A program made the position numbers and the translations under genes. This document shows positions 1 to 12,158 of a stretch of DNA of 64,000 nt, one piece after another; the first letter of the stretch is position 1, and every line of letters starts with the position of its first letter. The stretch is from Prostheceraeus crozeri (Eukaryota; Platyhelminthes; Polycladida; Euryleptidae), in NCBI GenBank assembly GCA_907163375.1, contig CAJQUW010008610.1, positions 1 through 64,000 of the forward strand, read 5' to 3'. The notes below the pieces were generated by a model that was not told the origin of the DNA, ran no database searches, and worked only from the letters and a program-made list of their open reading frames with translations.

Positions 1-34
1 CTCGGTTTTGGTCATGGACTACATCTAACGTCAA

Positions 35-658
35 TTGCTACTGCCAAATGTTAGAAAAGTTTATTCAAATCGAATCAACAAATTTCATTATAGATTTAAA
101 ATATTTGATGAAGATGTTGTAGAATGCGAAGAACGCATCATTTTGAAAAAGCGTGGTGTTCAACCTTTATCACTTATTGAGTTAGTAAAACGATGGAATG
201 AGACTGTGGGTAAGAAGTATGGAGAGAAAATTATGGCGGACAAAAATAAGTTGGTTATTCAGAAATATAATGACAAACTTACAGTTTATTTCTCTCCAAC
301 CTTGCGTCATTTTGTAAGACATTATACACCTATTATTGGAAGCGGTGTGGTGTATGCTTCTCATGAATATCACACTAAAGCTGATTCAGTTAATGATGAA
401 TGGTGGGTGGACATCTATGGCGATCGCATCAAGAAAATTTACCAGTCTTATGAAGAATCTAAAGTTGCTATCAATATAATGCCGCGTCTATATCATACAG
501 TTGAAAGCTTCATTCATGTAGTAAATCCTTATATACAACAGAAGTTGAAGCATGTGATGAAAAGTGTAAAATATGATTGTAAGACACACCACATTTCGTT
601 TTTTTTTCAATTGAAAATCAACGCCGTTTGTGTTCTGAAACGGGGGTGGATGGGGTGA
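35..658 (+). CDS. Possible Polinton structural-type protein, partial
   Basis: This is an open frame of about 207 codons beginning at a TTG. No ATG start is evident and a stop lies just upstream, so the true start is unknown and the 5' part may be shifted or outside the window. Residues about 43-90 (SLIELVKRWNETVG, then KLTVYFSPTLRHF) and about 150-195 (VESFIHVVNPYIQ, then THHISFFF) each show a helix followed by a short beta strand. That pattern resembles the repeated domain of Polinton-linked structural proteins of the F54H12.2-like group. This resemblance is remembered pattern matching and is weak. The location supports it: the frame converges on the tail of a decayed Polinton DNA polymerase about 1.1 kb away. 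The last ~20 residues look out of frame. The function remains unproven. Confidence 0.35.
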   Translation: MLLPNVRKVYSNRINKFHYRFKIFDEDVVECEERIILKKRGVQPLSLIELVKRWNETVGKKYGEKIMADKNKLVIQKYNDKLTVYFSPTLRHFVRHYTPIIGSGVVYASHEYHTKADSVNDEWWVDIYGDRIKKIYQSYEESKVAINIMPRLYHTVESFIHVVNPYIQQKLKHVMKSVKYDCKTHHISFFFQLKINAVCVLKRGWMG

Positions 659-1739
659 GGATGACATTCATTGTCAAAGTGAGGGGTTAAAATTTTTTGT
701 AAAAGAAAAATATCTCTTTGCTTTGGTTTTTGTTTCAATACAACAATACAGTGTTTGTTTTGTGCGTTGCTTGCCTCTGCGCATTACGTTGGTTTAGAAA
801 CACCAAACCAATGACTCTTGATAAACATTGTTCAGCCACCTTTTACATTCAAAAGAGATTGGATTTTACTAACTTATTTCTGTTGGTGAGAAAAAAAAAG
901 AATACCTTTTACTCGTGATTTTCATTCATGATAAAGACGCTCGCTTCATATGGATTTAGTCGAGAAAGTTGTTTGGTTTGATTGTGTATCTATTTTTCGA
1001 TCATCCGGTCCGTTCTCTTCATCAAACAAAATATACCCTCTACATTGCAATCAAAATTACCAGATGGTTTTACAAGAAGTGCATCCATAGCGGGAAAGAC
1101 TACTAAATCCTCATATATCGGTTTGTGTTTCGGGAAAAATTAGAGGAGGAGAAACAAAAACAAAAGGAAAGTCATTGTAGGGATGTGATAGGTTTATTTG
1201 AAATATGTACATGAATTTGAATGTGAAGCACATATGAACTCTTTATCTATGACCAATCATCCACTCCTCTCTGAAAAAATATATAATGAGCGCCACACTT
1301 CAATATATAAACATTGAGATATACAAAAAGTCGTTTCTTTTTTACTTCCGTTGAAAGTGGTGGGAAATATACGGGATAGGAAAAAAGAAAAGAAAAATGT
1401 TCTTCAGTGGGGAAAAAGGTCTTACCATGGGGATAGAATGTACCAAGATGTGGGACCAATTTTACAAGGAAAAAACAATCTCATGCGGATACATATTAAA
1501 AACACACAATGTTTAATCTACAGAAATCAACAATCAAAATACTAAGTCAAAGGATGGTTTTATTGTATTTTTGATGTGATTATGCTAAGACTTAAAAGTA
1601 CGTGCTCCTGAACTTTTTCTGAAAAAGTGTTGGTAGTTTGTGTGATGAGGTTACAAGTCTTTTGGGTGGTGTGGTTGTGTGGTTGGTTTGTTTTGTGTCA
1701 GGATGATCTATTGTGGAATTAGGAGCAAGAGAGAGAAGA
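659..1739. other. No gene recognised between the two Polinton coding areas
   Basis: AT-rich sequence with only short open frames and no domain I recognise. It probably holds decayed Polinton DNA, because it sits between the plus-strand structural-type frame and the 3' end of the polymerase. Confidence 0.4.
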
Positions 1740-4700
1740 GATATGTTGTGGTTCTAAACTGAGAGCACCCTCTTATCCTCCCAGGCTGAATGTGAATAAG
1801 CGCCCCTCGCCCCGTTCTGTTCAGTCCGTTTCCTAAACGGTAAGTCTTGAGGTTTGATCTCATGCGACTTAGCTTCTTAGTTTTTTTTAGATTGTCATAT
1901 TGCAAACCGTTATTATTTTTATTTCGCATTGGCTTTTCCTGAAATTATTATGTTTATATTTGAGCACACCAATGGATTGTGATATGCCTTTTAGGCCGAC
2001 TTTTAATGCTATCATCAACTAGCCTTTAATTTCCATAGAATACTTTTTTGGACCCGGGAGGGAGAAGAAGGAGAAGGAGAATCATTTCATTCTATTTCCT
2101 TCCTGCTGTCTCATCCTTTTTTTAAAGCAGCAAGTTTTTGCCTTATTTTTGATGTGGAGTAAGAGTGGATGATCAGGCAGGTATAATTTGAGTGTTTCAA
2201 AATATCTTTTCTAAAGATTTTTCTTCTTCATTGAAATTTAATCTTTTTGAGAGTGGTAATACCTTAAGAAGAAACTATCTGTATCACACCACAAACCCAA
2301 CAAACGTTGACGACATCTTTTTCGAGTGAGGAATGGGTTTTAGATTTTTATAAAAGAGTTGGTTCATTTAAAGCTGTTAGAGTAATCTAGTACAGCTTGA
2401 CCCAATATAGATGGGTTTAGCACCAACTCAAACTTCAGATTTTATCAATTTTAACACCTTTAATAAGGGTCCTCATGATATTGTCTCTATCCGATGAATA
2501 GAGAGTTGATATGAGATCAATTTGTGATACTTTTGATCATCATTAACTAGTTTGTAGTTTACGCGCTTTCTAACATCCTCCAGCGTCTTACCAAATAGAC
2601 TGTTGTTCTTATATTTATAAAAATCTTTTTCAAAATTATTTTGGGCTAGTGCACGTTTCTGGCTGTTGTGCTTATCAAATATATGGCTCCTCCTTACAGG
2701 AAGGCTTTCTGTCTAAGTTAATTAATGCAGTGAGGTAGGGTGAAACTCTTTTTAAAATCATACCCATTTTATATAAAATTTAAGATGCTAAAGTGGACTA
2801 GATGATTGTTTTCTTTATCATACTGGTGTGATGGTAAAAGTTTTGCGGACAAGGGCTTTATAGGCGGGTTTGTCAACATGTTTCTAAAATCTTTATGAAA
2901 TTGTTTCATTAAAGTCGGGTAAAAACTTATCTTTCCTCACTTCACCTGATTCGGTAGTGTTGCGATTTTGCGAAGTGGAAAAATCTAAACGGTTTATAGA
3001 GTTTAATATTATTTGGATAGATGTAGATCTATCTCAAAATAATATCCCAATCACCTCATCTGGCATTGATTAGTATGTTAGGAAGGGTTGGAGAAAATGT
3101 TTGAATATCACTAGATCATCTAACCGCTAAATCAGAGTGAGGTTAGCGGTTTGGATAATGAATACCATACAAAATTAGTTTGGTCTCATAATACTTCAGA
3201 TGAGTTGGTCCAAAATGTTTTTGCCTTACTATTTTTCGATTTGAACTCTGTATTTAGTTTCAAATGTGTGGAGACCACCGCCGAATTCCTCGCTCAAATA
3301 AATTATACATCTCTGGATCTTGTTAGAGATGGGACATGGTTTCACCAGTCATTCTTAAAAGCAGACTTAAATGACATGGCTGGCACACAGATCTGACAAA
3401 GTGGACGGGATTCTAACTTTTCTTCTTCTACGGCACTTCGTCGATTCGAAACTCACTGAAATACATTCAGCCAGCCAACCAAAAAAATACATCTACTTAA
3501 GGTAGGCACATCATCAATCATATATTCACCAAATGTATGGCAGTCAAATTTTATCCTTGCATCTTGTGCCATAGATCATAATTTCGGGTGTATTACATTC
3601 TGCGCCGGTCCGGTGTCAAATCATTTTTAAAATTTATCTATGGGCGGAAGAGAAGTCTCACGGTTTACTTATTTGCATCAAAATATGCATATGGGAAAAG
3701 ACTCCTTTCCGTGTTTTGGGATGACTTCTTCGGTTAGACTTGGATATTGTTTCTTATGATTTTTGTTTGTTTAGTGGAAGAGACTTTAGAGTTTTGCGAA
3801 CGAGAAGAAAAAGAGGCCAGTGAATGATGGTGTTGCGAGTCATAAATTGGTGTAAGGAATCTAAAAATTTTATATCAAAATATAGGACCGTCTTATTTTC
3901 TTTAGTTTTTATCGACAGGCACTTTTTGCTGTCATGGGCCATATATAAAACTTCTCTCTCGTCGTTTGTTGCTACTTACATCAAGCTTCCACTCTTTCAT
4001 TGACCTATACCTCCTTTTATTATCATATGGCTGTCGTAGCCCTTTGGAAATTATGGAAAATGACGGGTAATGTTACGCTCGACTTTCATCCTCAGCGAAA
4101 AAATTACATTTTGAACAGAGTGCGTTTCTAAAATTTTACCAGTGATGTGATCATGGTCGCGCAACTTTCTTTAATCTTATCATCGTCAAATGTTTTCCTA
4201 CATTTGGGGCAAACGTTGCAACTATCAAATTTTGCTTGATCATCTGCTGTCATATGCAATGATCTGCGATAGAGTTCACCATCATACTTTTGTTGAAATT
4301 TTACAGCCTGTTCGAGGACTTGTAGGAATTGGTAAATACAATCCTCACCTTGCCAAGACGCGACGCTGTATTTATTTTTTCATACTCCTCCTTAAAGTGA
4401 TCATGCCATACTTCATAGCAGGAAATGGAAAATGGCTCCCTGCTGGTCGATGGATGTTATCATCGATTATAACATTCGATGTCAGCATAAGGATGACACG
4501 AGAGGTCTTAGTTCTTCGCCATTCTCTCTATATGTAAAAACTCCCTTATCTTTGGGCTATTGCGTTCCATTTGCAGTTTACCTCGCTCTTACACCACTTT
4601 CATAATGAGTTTTCAAATTTGTTTTTATTTACTCTAAAGTTCCGAATCGAATGCATCTGTCACAGTAAAATAAATCTCTGATGAGGGTAATAGAATTTCT

Positions 4701-4990
4701 TATTAGTGTTGGTATAAGCGAGGTAAAGAACTTTTGGTGGGGAATGCTCGCAGTAGCATTAGTGCCAATTCCTCACTATACATCCTGTCTTACTAATAAA
4801 AGGTTGACTAACATGGTCATAACAACTCGAAACGCGAGTTTGTAGCGCACACCCTTCAATCCCTTTTCCCAAACATGGAGTGAACTTATTTTAATCGTTG
4901 TTCAATTTTTCAATATTTTTCTAATCATCTTTATAATTTTTATTATCGTCACTATTACAGTCAACGAAGTTTAATTCATTTCACCCCCAG
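1740..4990 (-). pseudogene. Polinton/Maverick protein-primed family-B DNA polymerase, decayed
   Basis: No long open frame exists, but pieces of a DNA_pol_B_2-type polymerase appear in order along the minus strand in shifting frames. From N- to C-terminus they are: CDRCIRFG (~4,680); an exonuclease I motif YADIE (4,475-4,489); zinc-type CNVCPKC (4,200-4,220); DHDHITGK (~4,135-4,160); KGYDSHMIIK (~4,013-4,043); FLDSLHQFM (~3,836-3,880); RKGVF/FPYAYFDA (~3,660-3,705); DPEMYNLFERGIR (~3,290-3,335); FEKDFYKYKNNSLFGKT (~2,590-2,645); GQAVLDYS (~2,380-2,405); a palm motif C DTDS (2,274-2,285); KYSMEIKG (~2,023-2,046); and EDKR near 1,770. The family copies Polinton DNA by protein priming. The palm motif A region, normally DxNNLYG, reads YYETKLILYG (~3,170), so the catalytic Asp is lost. 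Many frameshifts and stops rule out a working enzyme. Confidence 0.87.
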
Positions 4991-7187
4991 CTTAGTATAT
5001 GTGGCGCTTTCGATTCGCAAAACATATCATTAAAGTGTTGTGTGGGTCAGTGCATTCTATTTAACAGCCAAAAATACACCAAATCGATTTTCGCAATCGG
5101 CCCATTAATGTCATGCTTTTTTTTTTTTAAAATTTTTGGAAGTTTTTAAAGGAGCCTCGCCTCCACTATGATTCCTCTAATAAACTGATATTAAATAAGG
5201 CGGGAACTCAAATAGCCTGTCACACAAATGAGACCGCTATCGCTCACGGTTAAATTTGATCAATTAAAAACATACCACAATTAAAGCCCCTCTTTTACAT
5301 CCTATATGTGAACCAATAAGTGTCAGTCAAGACTACCATAGTAACCTACAAACTGGGGAGATTCGGTTGCAGGAGGGAGGGGTCACAGGGCGATGGTGTA
5401 TGTGAAACTCCAACCTCTCTATTATTTTGTCCAGTATGGGTGGTCGATTTTTACATATTTGGTATTTGTAAGGATAGATGAAGCGGCATATGCATCCTAG
5501 AAAGATTGTTCTAAAGAGAGTGTTGAAAGCAGGCTTTCTTTCAATGATGAATTTTTGATGGATAACCCCATTCCTCTAAGTTAGCAATGGTTTTGAGGAG
5601 TTCCTATCTGGTAGTTCCTCACTAAATTATTTTTGGGACACTTCACGGTGAGTCGGATGAGAGGAGCATACTAGGCAGGTCATTGGGTACCGTTGGTGTA
5701 GGTATCGTTCGTGGCTGGTGTGTATGTGAGTCTGTGCGAAGATAGTGTCAATAATAGTTTGTCTCGAAAGGAGCTGTAGCGCACAAGTGGCGGCAAAGAA
5801 TAAGGATGGGCGTACGTGTGTTAAACAGAATAATCCCCACCTCCGGATAGATTGATGCCGGATTAGGTCGACAAACACCTCGCTTGAGATCGCTTGGTGA
5901 GATGCCACATTTCCTCAGTGATAGATGTGCCCACAGGCAGCCAATATCCACTCGTTGCCAGATCGCGACTGTGTGCGTGGAGCTGCGACCTCACATCACC
6001 TGAAAGAGAAATCATTCTATCATCTTGTGGTCAAGCCTCAGTGTTTGTTCAATCTACCGTTGACTCAACTAACGCTCTAAAACTTTCCTCGGAGAAGGGA
6101 GGGCGTTGGTGATGATGTGAGTTGATGCCTGAATTGAGGAAGAGGCTATTTGTCACACGTATGAGGTGTAAGATGAGGAGAGGAGAATGTGACGCATTAA
6201 CTTTACCCATTTTATATGAAATAATGATCAGACCGAATAAATAGTCAATTAGTGGAGATCGTGCCGTTCGTCCACTTGTATGATTCACAGATTAAATGAG
6301 AATGAAGTGATGTGACTTTTTTGGCTGTATGTGACTTTCTTTCTCTTCATTCAGTTGATGTTCATTTATGATTGGATGCTTGTGTACTACTTAGAGATTT
6401 AGAAAATGTGAAAGTTATCGAAATTATTCAAAAAGTCAGCATTTCAAAAGACCAACGATGACAAGTTTCTCCAACATAACACCTAAATACCGCATTGGAA
6501 GACTTTATCCTCTCCATGCACATTCAGCAAGGGTGCATCGTTACACCAAATTGCGCACTCTCTCTCAAGGAAAGGCGCGAAAGCGTGGGAAGATAGGGAA
6601 GACATACATCTCGACTAATATGTACGAGAGTTATGCATTTTATCGTGAGGAACGAGTGAAGAGGAGTTGCCCGTAATCTAACAAGGCACTACGTTGGAAA
6701 AGATTTCTCAATATGATGCGAAGGGTGTGAGGTGATGGAGATGACCAGCAGTCGCACTTGCATCAAATTTGGGAGTGAGTCTCACCCCTTCTCCAGCCAT
6801 CGGGAACTTTGGAAGGAGTGGGAGTGGTGGGTAAGTTAGGATATTGACTAAGTGAGGCTCGCAGGGAAAGATCGATTGAAAGAATCTGAACGTTTTTGGC
6901 TTTCTATGTGAAGCCAGAGACGTCTGGGACGTATTGTCGCTATGCAAGACCTTTTGAAGAGTACATGCCATAATTAAATTTTTATTTCTATATTATCTTT
7001 GCTTTCATACTGACGTACTTGGAGATGGGGCTTCCGTGGGATGACTTTTAACACTTGTATACATTTTCATTTGGAAATATAGCACGCTTTGTCTATACTT
7101 GGGAAAAGCTTATAAACATTCAGTGGATGATGATGATGGATGAATAGGGTGTCAATAATTGGAAGTTAGTACAGACTTCTGATACAG
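4991..7187. other. No gene recognised
   Basis: Only short open frames are present, none with a recognised domain. The sequence includes an A/T homopolymer stretch near 5,119. The part nearest 5 kb may be the decayed N-terminal region of the Polinton polymerase, or the rest of that element. Confidence 0.4.
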
Positions 7188-7326
7188 GGATAGACAATAG
7201 ACTGCGATCCATGTGTAAGAGCTTGTTAGACTACGGAAGAGAGAAGTGTGTTATGTATGCGTGTGATGTCGTGTGATGTTGTCCTCCCTTTCATTCCATT
7301 TCATCAATTCGTCTCATCTGTATAGT
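7188..7326 (+). repeat. Partial copy of the ~0.9-kb repeat unit
   Basis: The stretch from GACTGCGATCCATGTGTAA to TCAATTCGTCTCAT matches 11,625-11,740 nearly base for base, with small indels. In the downstream copy this sequence runs directly into CTCTCATAAC and a second unit. Here it runs into the C-depleted tract instead. Confidence 0.8.
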
Positions 7327-7329
7327 CAG

Positions 7330-10300
7330 ACAGTTTTCAGTGTTTTCTTTAAGACGTAGTTGATGATGTCAAGAATTAAAAACTGAATGGTAGAATGAGA
7401 GTCGTAAGTAGCATTCGTGTTGATTTGAGGAACTGGAGAAGAGAAGTATTGTATAGACTTTGGCGACGACGGAGACGAGCTGGAGACATATTGATGAAAA
7501 AGTACAATGAAAACCATGGTTGTTTGCATGGTGATGAGTTTGGGAGTGCTGCATTGGAAAGTTTTTCGCGTTATGGCGTAGTGTAGAGGTTAGGGGAGAC
7601 GCGTTCTTCTTGGAGGTACTTGTTTTTCAGAATTGCTAGCTAACGGGGGAGGATGCTTGTATACGATAATTGTGTGTTTTTGGTTGTACGAAATGGGAGA
7701 AACATCATGGGGGGTGGCGGATGTGGGGTTAGGAGGTGAGGTAGTATTGGTGGATGATAAGGGTTTTTAATTTTATAGATGTGTAGGGTAGAGGGATTTG
7801 TAGTGAGTAGAGGGTTTGAGTTTTATGAGCGGAGTGTTAGGAAAGATAGCACGGGTTAGTGCATAAGGTGGCGTGGAGTTTCTTCGACTTGAGAGGTGAG
7901 TAGTATATATTGAGTGAGTGAGGAGGGTAGTTTAGGGAGGTATTGTTATGGTCGTAATTCGTGACTGGAGGGAGGTGTATGATTGTGAGGTTAGTGGATG
8001 AGGGTTTTGATATGAATAGGTAGGTAGGGTTTTTGGGTGAAGTAGATTGGAGAAGAAGATATGTGGAGGACGAGGGGATAGGGAAGGGTTAAGTGCTTTT
8101 AGTTTGTAGAAGTCTCGTTACGGGTCGAGTTTGTTTCTCGATTAGTTTTAATCATGGAGAGGGACTGGAGATTAATGTCGGAAGTGAGTCTATATGTATT
8201 TGAAAGAGGTTAAGTATGAAGTGGTGAAGAAATGAAAAAGAGGAGTGAATTTGAATAGTGTAGGTTATTTTATTTGTTTAGGTGTCAGAATTGGTAGTTT
8301 GGATCGGGAGAGGGTGAGAGGAGTAAGGTTTACGGAGTAGAAGGAGAGTTGAGAGAAGAGGGGCATTCTGATGTATGAGGTGTTGGTTTTAGGAAGAGTC
8401 GTTCTTAGCGGGTTACAGCCGTATGATTTGAGAAGTGAGAATATTAGAGGAGAGTAGAAAAAGGGCAAGTTGGGATATGACGAAATGGTGTGCGAGTTGG
8501 TTTTGTGTGTTTAGAGGTATCTAGGATAGTGTGTTTTCGGTAGTGAGAAAGGGAATATAGAATTTATGAGGTGTAGAATGAGATTGGTTAGGAGTATTGT
8601 AAGGTTTAAGGGGGAGGTTTGTAACTTTACCCGGGTAAATTTTGGTAGGTAGGTTGGTTGAGTGGATAAGTAAGACTAGGAGAGAATGCGGAGGGAGGTT
8701 TTCTCTATGTTTATATCGAAGTGGAGGAGGAATGGGTTAGGCTGACGGTAGATGACGGTTAGGGAATAGGCTGTTTAAAGTGTTGAAGGTAGATTTGAAT
8801 GAGGATGAGATGAAGTGAAAAGGCAGGAGGGAGGAGAAATCGTTCCGTTAAGAATGGCGTAGGAGATATGTTAGCGAGGGAGAAGCTAGAAAGCATTTGG
8901 GCGGGATTTTATGGCGAGGGTTGTTAGGAGTTTGTATCGGCGGAGTGAGTATGTTTTAGATAGAGTTTGGAGGTGAGAGAGAAAGAAAGAGCGGGTTTGT
9001 TTGTAGAGGGAGGGCGGGGTGGTTGCGTTTTTTAGGATGTAAGGTATTAGAGGAGACGAGATGTTTATGTATAGAACTCAAGAAGAGGGGTTAGCGGGTA
9101 GTAGCAGGAGCAAGCAGAAATAGATGTCAGGGATGCAAATCTTAGAGTGAGAGGAATAGGGGTGTGGGTCGATTTGGTTATGTACGATGGCTGGATTTCG
9201 TGTATGATTAGGACGGTTGTGAGGTAGCTAGGAGAATTTTAGGTGTGGGATTAAGAGAGTTATGAATTTGATTGGTTTTTTTTATTTAGGGTTGGGATAG
9301 GGTTGATTAGGTTGGGTGTAAAGCGATTCTCATATTGAAAGAAGGGCAGAACTGGTTAAGCTGAAGCCGTTTGTTGGTTTAGAAAGAGCTAGAATGTAAG
9401 AAAGTTGTCTGGCCGAGGAACAGGATTGAGTCAAGTCATCCCGCGCTGAGTGCATGGGGGGATTCGGAGAAGTTAAGCAGTGATTTAGGGGAGTGGAGTT
9501 ATTGCTAGAGGTCTGCAGGGGTGCTAGTATTAGAGGTCGGGAGAAAGTAGTGCCGATGAATAGGGATATGTGGAAGAGAGGGGGTATTAATGATGGGTTG
9601 TGTGAATGAGGGGTGTTATTGCGACGGGAGAATTTGATTTGTGCCTTAGTAAAGAGTTGAGTGTGAGTTTGGCGAAAAGAAAGATATAACGTTCGAAGGC
9701 AGAGGCTTCGCAATAGAAGTAGCAGTGAAGTGGGTTTAAGAAGATGATATGGGGGTTTAAGGGCGGTAGCTCTACGAGCTGTGGTGTATGTGATGGATGG
9801 AGAGTCAAGAATGGTACTCCTTCTCTTGGAACTAAATGAGTTTCTTGATTTCGAAATTGCCTAGAGTTGCTGTTCTTAGAAGGTTAACGGTGTTGATGCA
9901 GTGAAGTTAGTTGGTGAAGAGGGACTAGACGGAAGTCTAGTTGTTTTTTTGGAGTGATTGAGATCGAAATGGATGGGAGAGACATGATGAAAGTCCGTAT
10001 TTAAGAGATTCGGCTGAGACATAGAACGTTAGAACGTTGTTTGACCGGTTTTAACTGAGTGGAAAAGATGGTATGGATGATAGATACTGGAAGAGGAAGG
10101 ATTAGAATTAGTTAAAGAGTCGAGGATTAAGGAGTGGGTGCTTGTTTATTATCTTGTAAGAAGTGGAGGAAGTTTTACGCCAGATATAAAAAAAATTTAC
10201 GCGATGTGATGAGGGTGCTTAGACAGGGGCTTAGTTGAGGAGTGAGAGGTAAAGGTTTGAACAGTTAGCTTTAGACGAACTGGATAGCGCAGGTTGTTAG

Positions 10301-10845
10301 ATGGGGCGAGAATTAGTCGTGAGACACTGACAGAGGTAAGTTGTTATGTTTATGTTAAGTGAAGCTTAGTTGGGAGTTTTAAGGGGTGGCTGGCGAAGTT
10401 AGGAGAGACTATGTAGGGAGTTATGTAGAGATGACCGAGCTATGAGAATTTGAGAAGATGTTGAGTTTAGAACATGACAGTTGAGAACATAGGTTATCTC
10501 GGATGGAGACTTCGTAGTGTGTTAAGGAGGCGAGAGTCTGAAGTTGCGGGTTAACTTGAAGAGTAGACAAAAGGTGGTTTGAGACAGTAGATAGAATGGG
10601 GCGTCTATGAATTACCGAATATTGCTGTGGTGAGGGAAATAATATCGCTAGTGTTAGGGTAATTGAGGAGAAAAGACGGGGACCATAGGACGTAATTTAA
10701 GGAGGGGAGACGTATGGAAGATTTTCGGTGGGGAGTGGGGTTCGTGAAAAGGAGAATGAATCGTTTTTTTCATAGGTGAGATGTGTGGTGATGAGGGAAG
10801 GGCTGGAGGTAGAAGGAGGAGTGTTAGTATCGTTGCGGAATCGTG
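7330..10845. repeat. 3.5-kb cytosine-depleted, guanine-rich tract
   Basis: The plus strand is almost free of C. In about 630 bases from 7,921 I counted 31 C (roughly 5%), while G in sampled lines is about 40%. No short period is obvious, so it is not a simple microsatellite. Sixteen of the 31 residual C precede G, slightly more than the ~40% expected from the G content. The open frames here are by-products of the skew (on the minus strand G is rare, so TAG and TGA are rare), and I call no genes. The tract lies exactly between two parts of a tandem unit (7,188-7,326 and 10,868 onward). Confidence 0.75.
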
Positions 10846-10867
10846 TGACTGGAGATTACTCTATGGA

Positions 10868-12145
10868 CTCTCATAACTGTAATGCAATGGTAAACAGTTG
10901 TTAGGCCAACCTTCGACAGTTGGCTAAATGTCGCCCTGGCGCGAATGCATACTACGTTGAGACAGAGGCAATCACTTGCAAACATGACGCCGAGAGGTTT
11001 AACAAGATTGACCATTGCCGAATGTCCCTTGCGGTATACATAGCTACGGGTTTCACCGCCGCCCTTTACAGGAACGCCCGTCGAAAGGAAGTATTACACC
11101 GAACTTCATTTGCAACGTTCAAGTTGACTGATAGCAGATTCAACTTAATGATAGTATTCGCCAGTCCGAAGACTGCCCAGGGCAAACCTCGTGGAGGTTC
11201 TATCATGTCTTGCCCCATGGTGGCCCTTAAGAGAGCCGATGGTTCGTTCTCGGGGATTTAGGTTGACTATTGGCTTGATAGTCAAGGGGTATGACGCTGT
11301 AGATGTGTCATAAACCCTATTACCGCCGAGGTCGTACTGGTGCATCCGGCACCTTTCGGATGCGGGTGTATTTGGAGTCCACACCTCATCCGTCCAAATG
11401 ATCCTCTTGATCTTCCCCTTCTTCTCATCCCTCTATCCCACTCGTCGAGGAGACGAATCTCGGGAATGGCGTTATCTTCATCAATGAAGAGCGGAATGTT
11501 TGTCGGCAGATGTGGCTTCCATCGTGACTTCAAATTGAATGAGAAGCGCTACAATCTTCTAGACTTATATAGGGTTTTTCCAACAATGAATTGCTCAACG
11601 CGAATCAGAATGCTTCGGGATAGCAATCGACTGCGATCCATGTGTAAAGAGCTTGTTAGACTACCGAAGAGAGAAGTGTGTTATGTTGCGTGTGGCGCGT
11701 GAGTATCCTCCCTTTCATTCCATTCATCAATTCGTCTCATTGATAGAGACAGGTAGAACTCATGGCTCTCATAACGTATGCAATGGAAAGTTTTAGGCAA
11801 CCTTCGACAGTTGGCTAAATGTCGCCCTGGCGCGAATGCATACTACGTTGAGACAGATGCAATCACTTGCAAACATGACGCAGAGAGGTTTAACAAGATT
11901 GACCATTGCCGAATGTCCCTTGCGGTATACATAGCTACGGGTTTCACCGCCGCCCTTTACAGGAACGCCCGTCGAAAGGAAGTATTACACCGAACTTCAT
12001 TTGCAACGTTCAAGTTGACTGATAGCAGATTCAACTTAATGATAGTATTCGCCAGTCCGAAGACTGCCCAGGGCAAACCGCGTGGAGGTTCTATCATGTC
12101 TTGCCCCTAGGTGGCCCTTAAGAGAGCCGATGGTTCATTCTCGGG
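10868..12145 (+). repeat. Tandem ~0.9-kb unit, about 1.4 copies
   Basis: Sequence from CTCTCATAAC at 10,868 recurs at 11,766, with the copies about 890-898 bp apart. About 380 bp of the second copy is present and nearly identical (a few substitutions and small indels). The 5' half of the unit is open on the plus strand for about 110 codons in both copies, but I recognise no domain. The second copy ends next to the 3' end of the spliced minus-strand gene at 12,159. The unit has moderate GC content and looks unlike the C-poor tract beside it. Confidence 0.8.
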
Positions 12146-12158
12146 ATAATTCAAGGAC

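Noticed and set aside
9330-9808. Minus-strand frames of 127 and 73 codons
   Set aside because: Same cause in the first C-depleted tract; no domain pattern.
11282-11533. Possible transposase fragment with IIWTDEVWT on the minus strand
   Set aside because: One catalytic-looking motif without the second and third acids or other family signals; too little to call.
10868-12145. The two ~380-bp direct repeats as LTRs
   Set aside because: They are about 900 bp apart with the intervening sequence also repeated upstream (7,188). No TG..CA ends, primer-binding site or pol genes were seen between them, so a tandem unit fits better.
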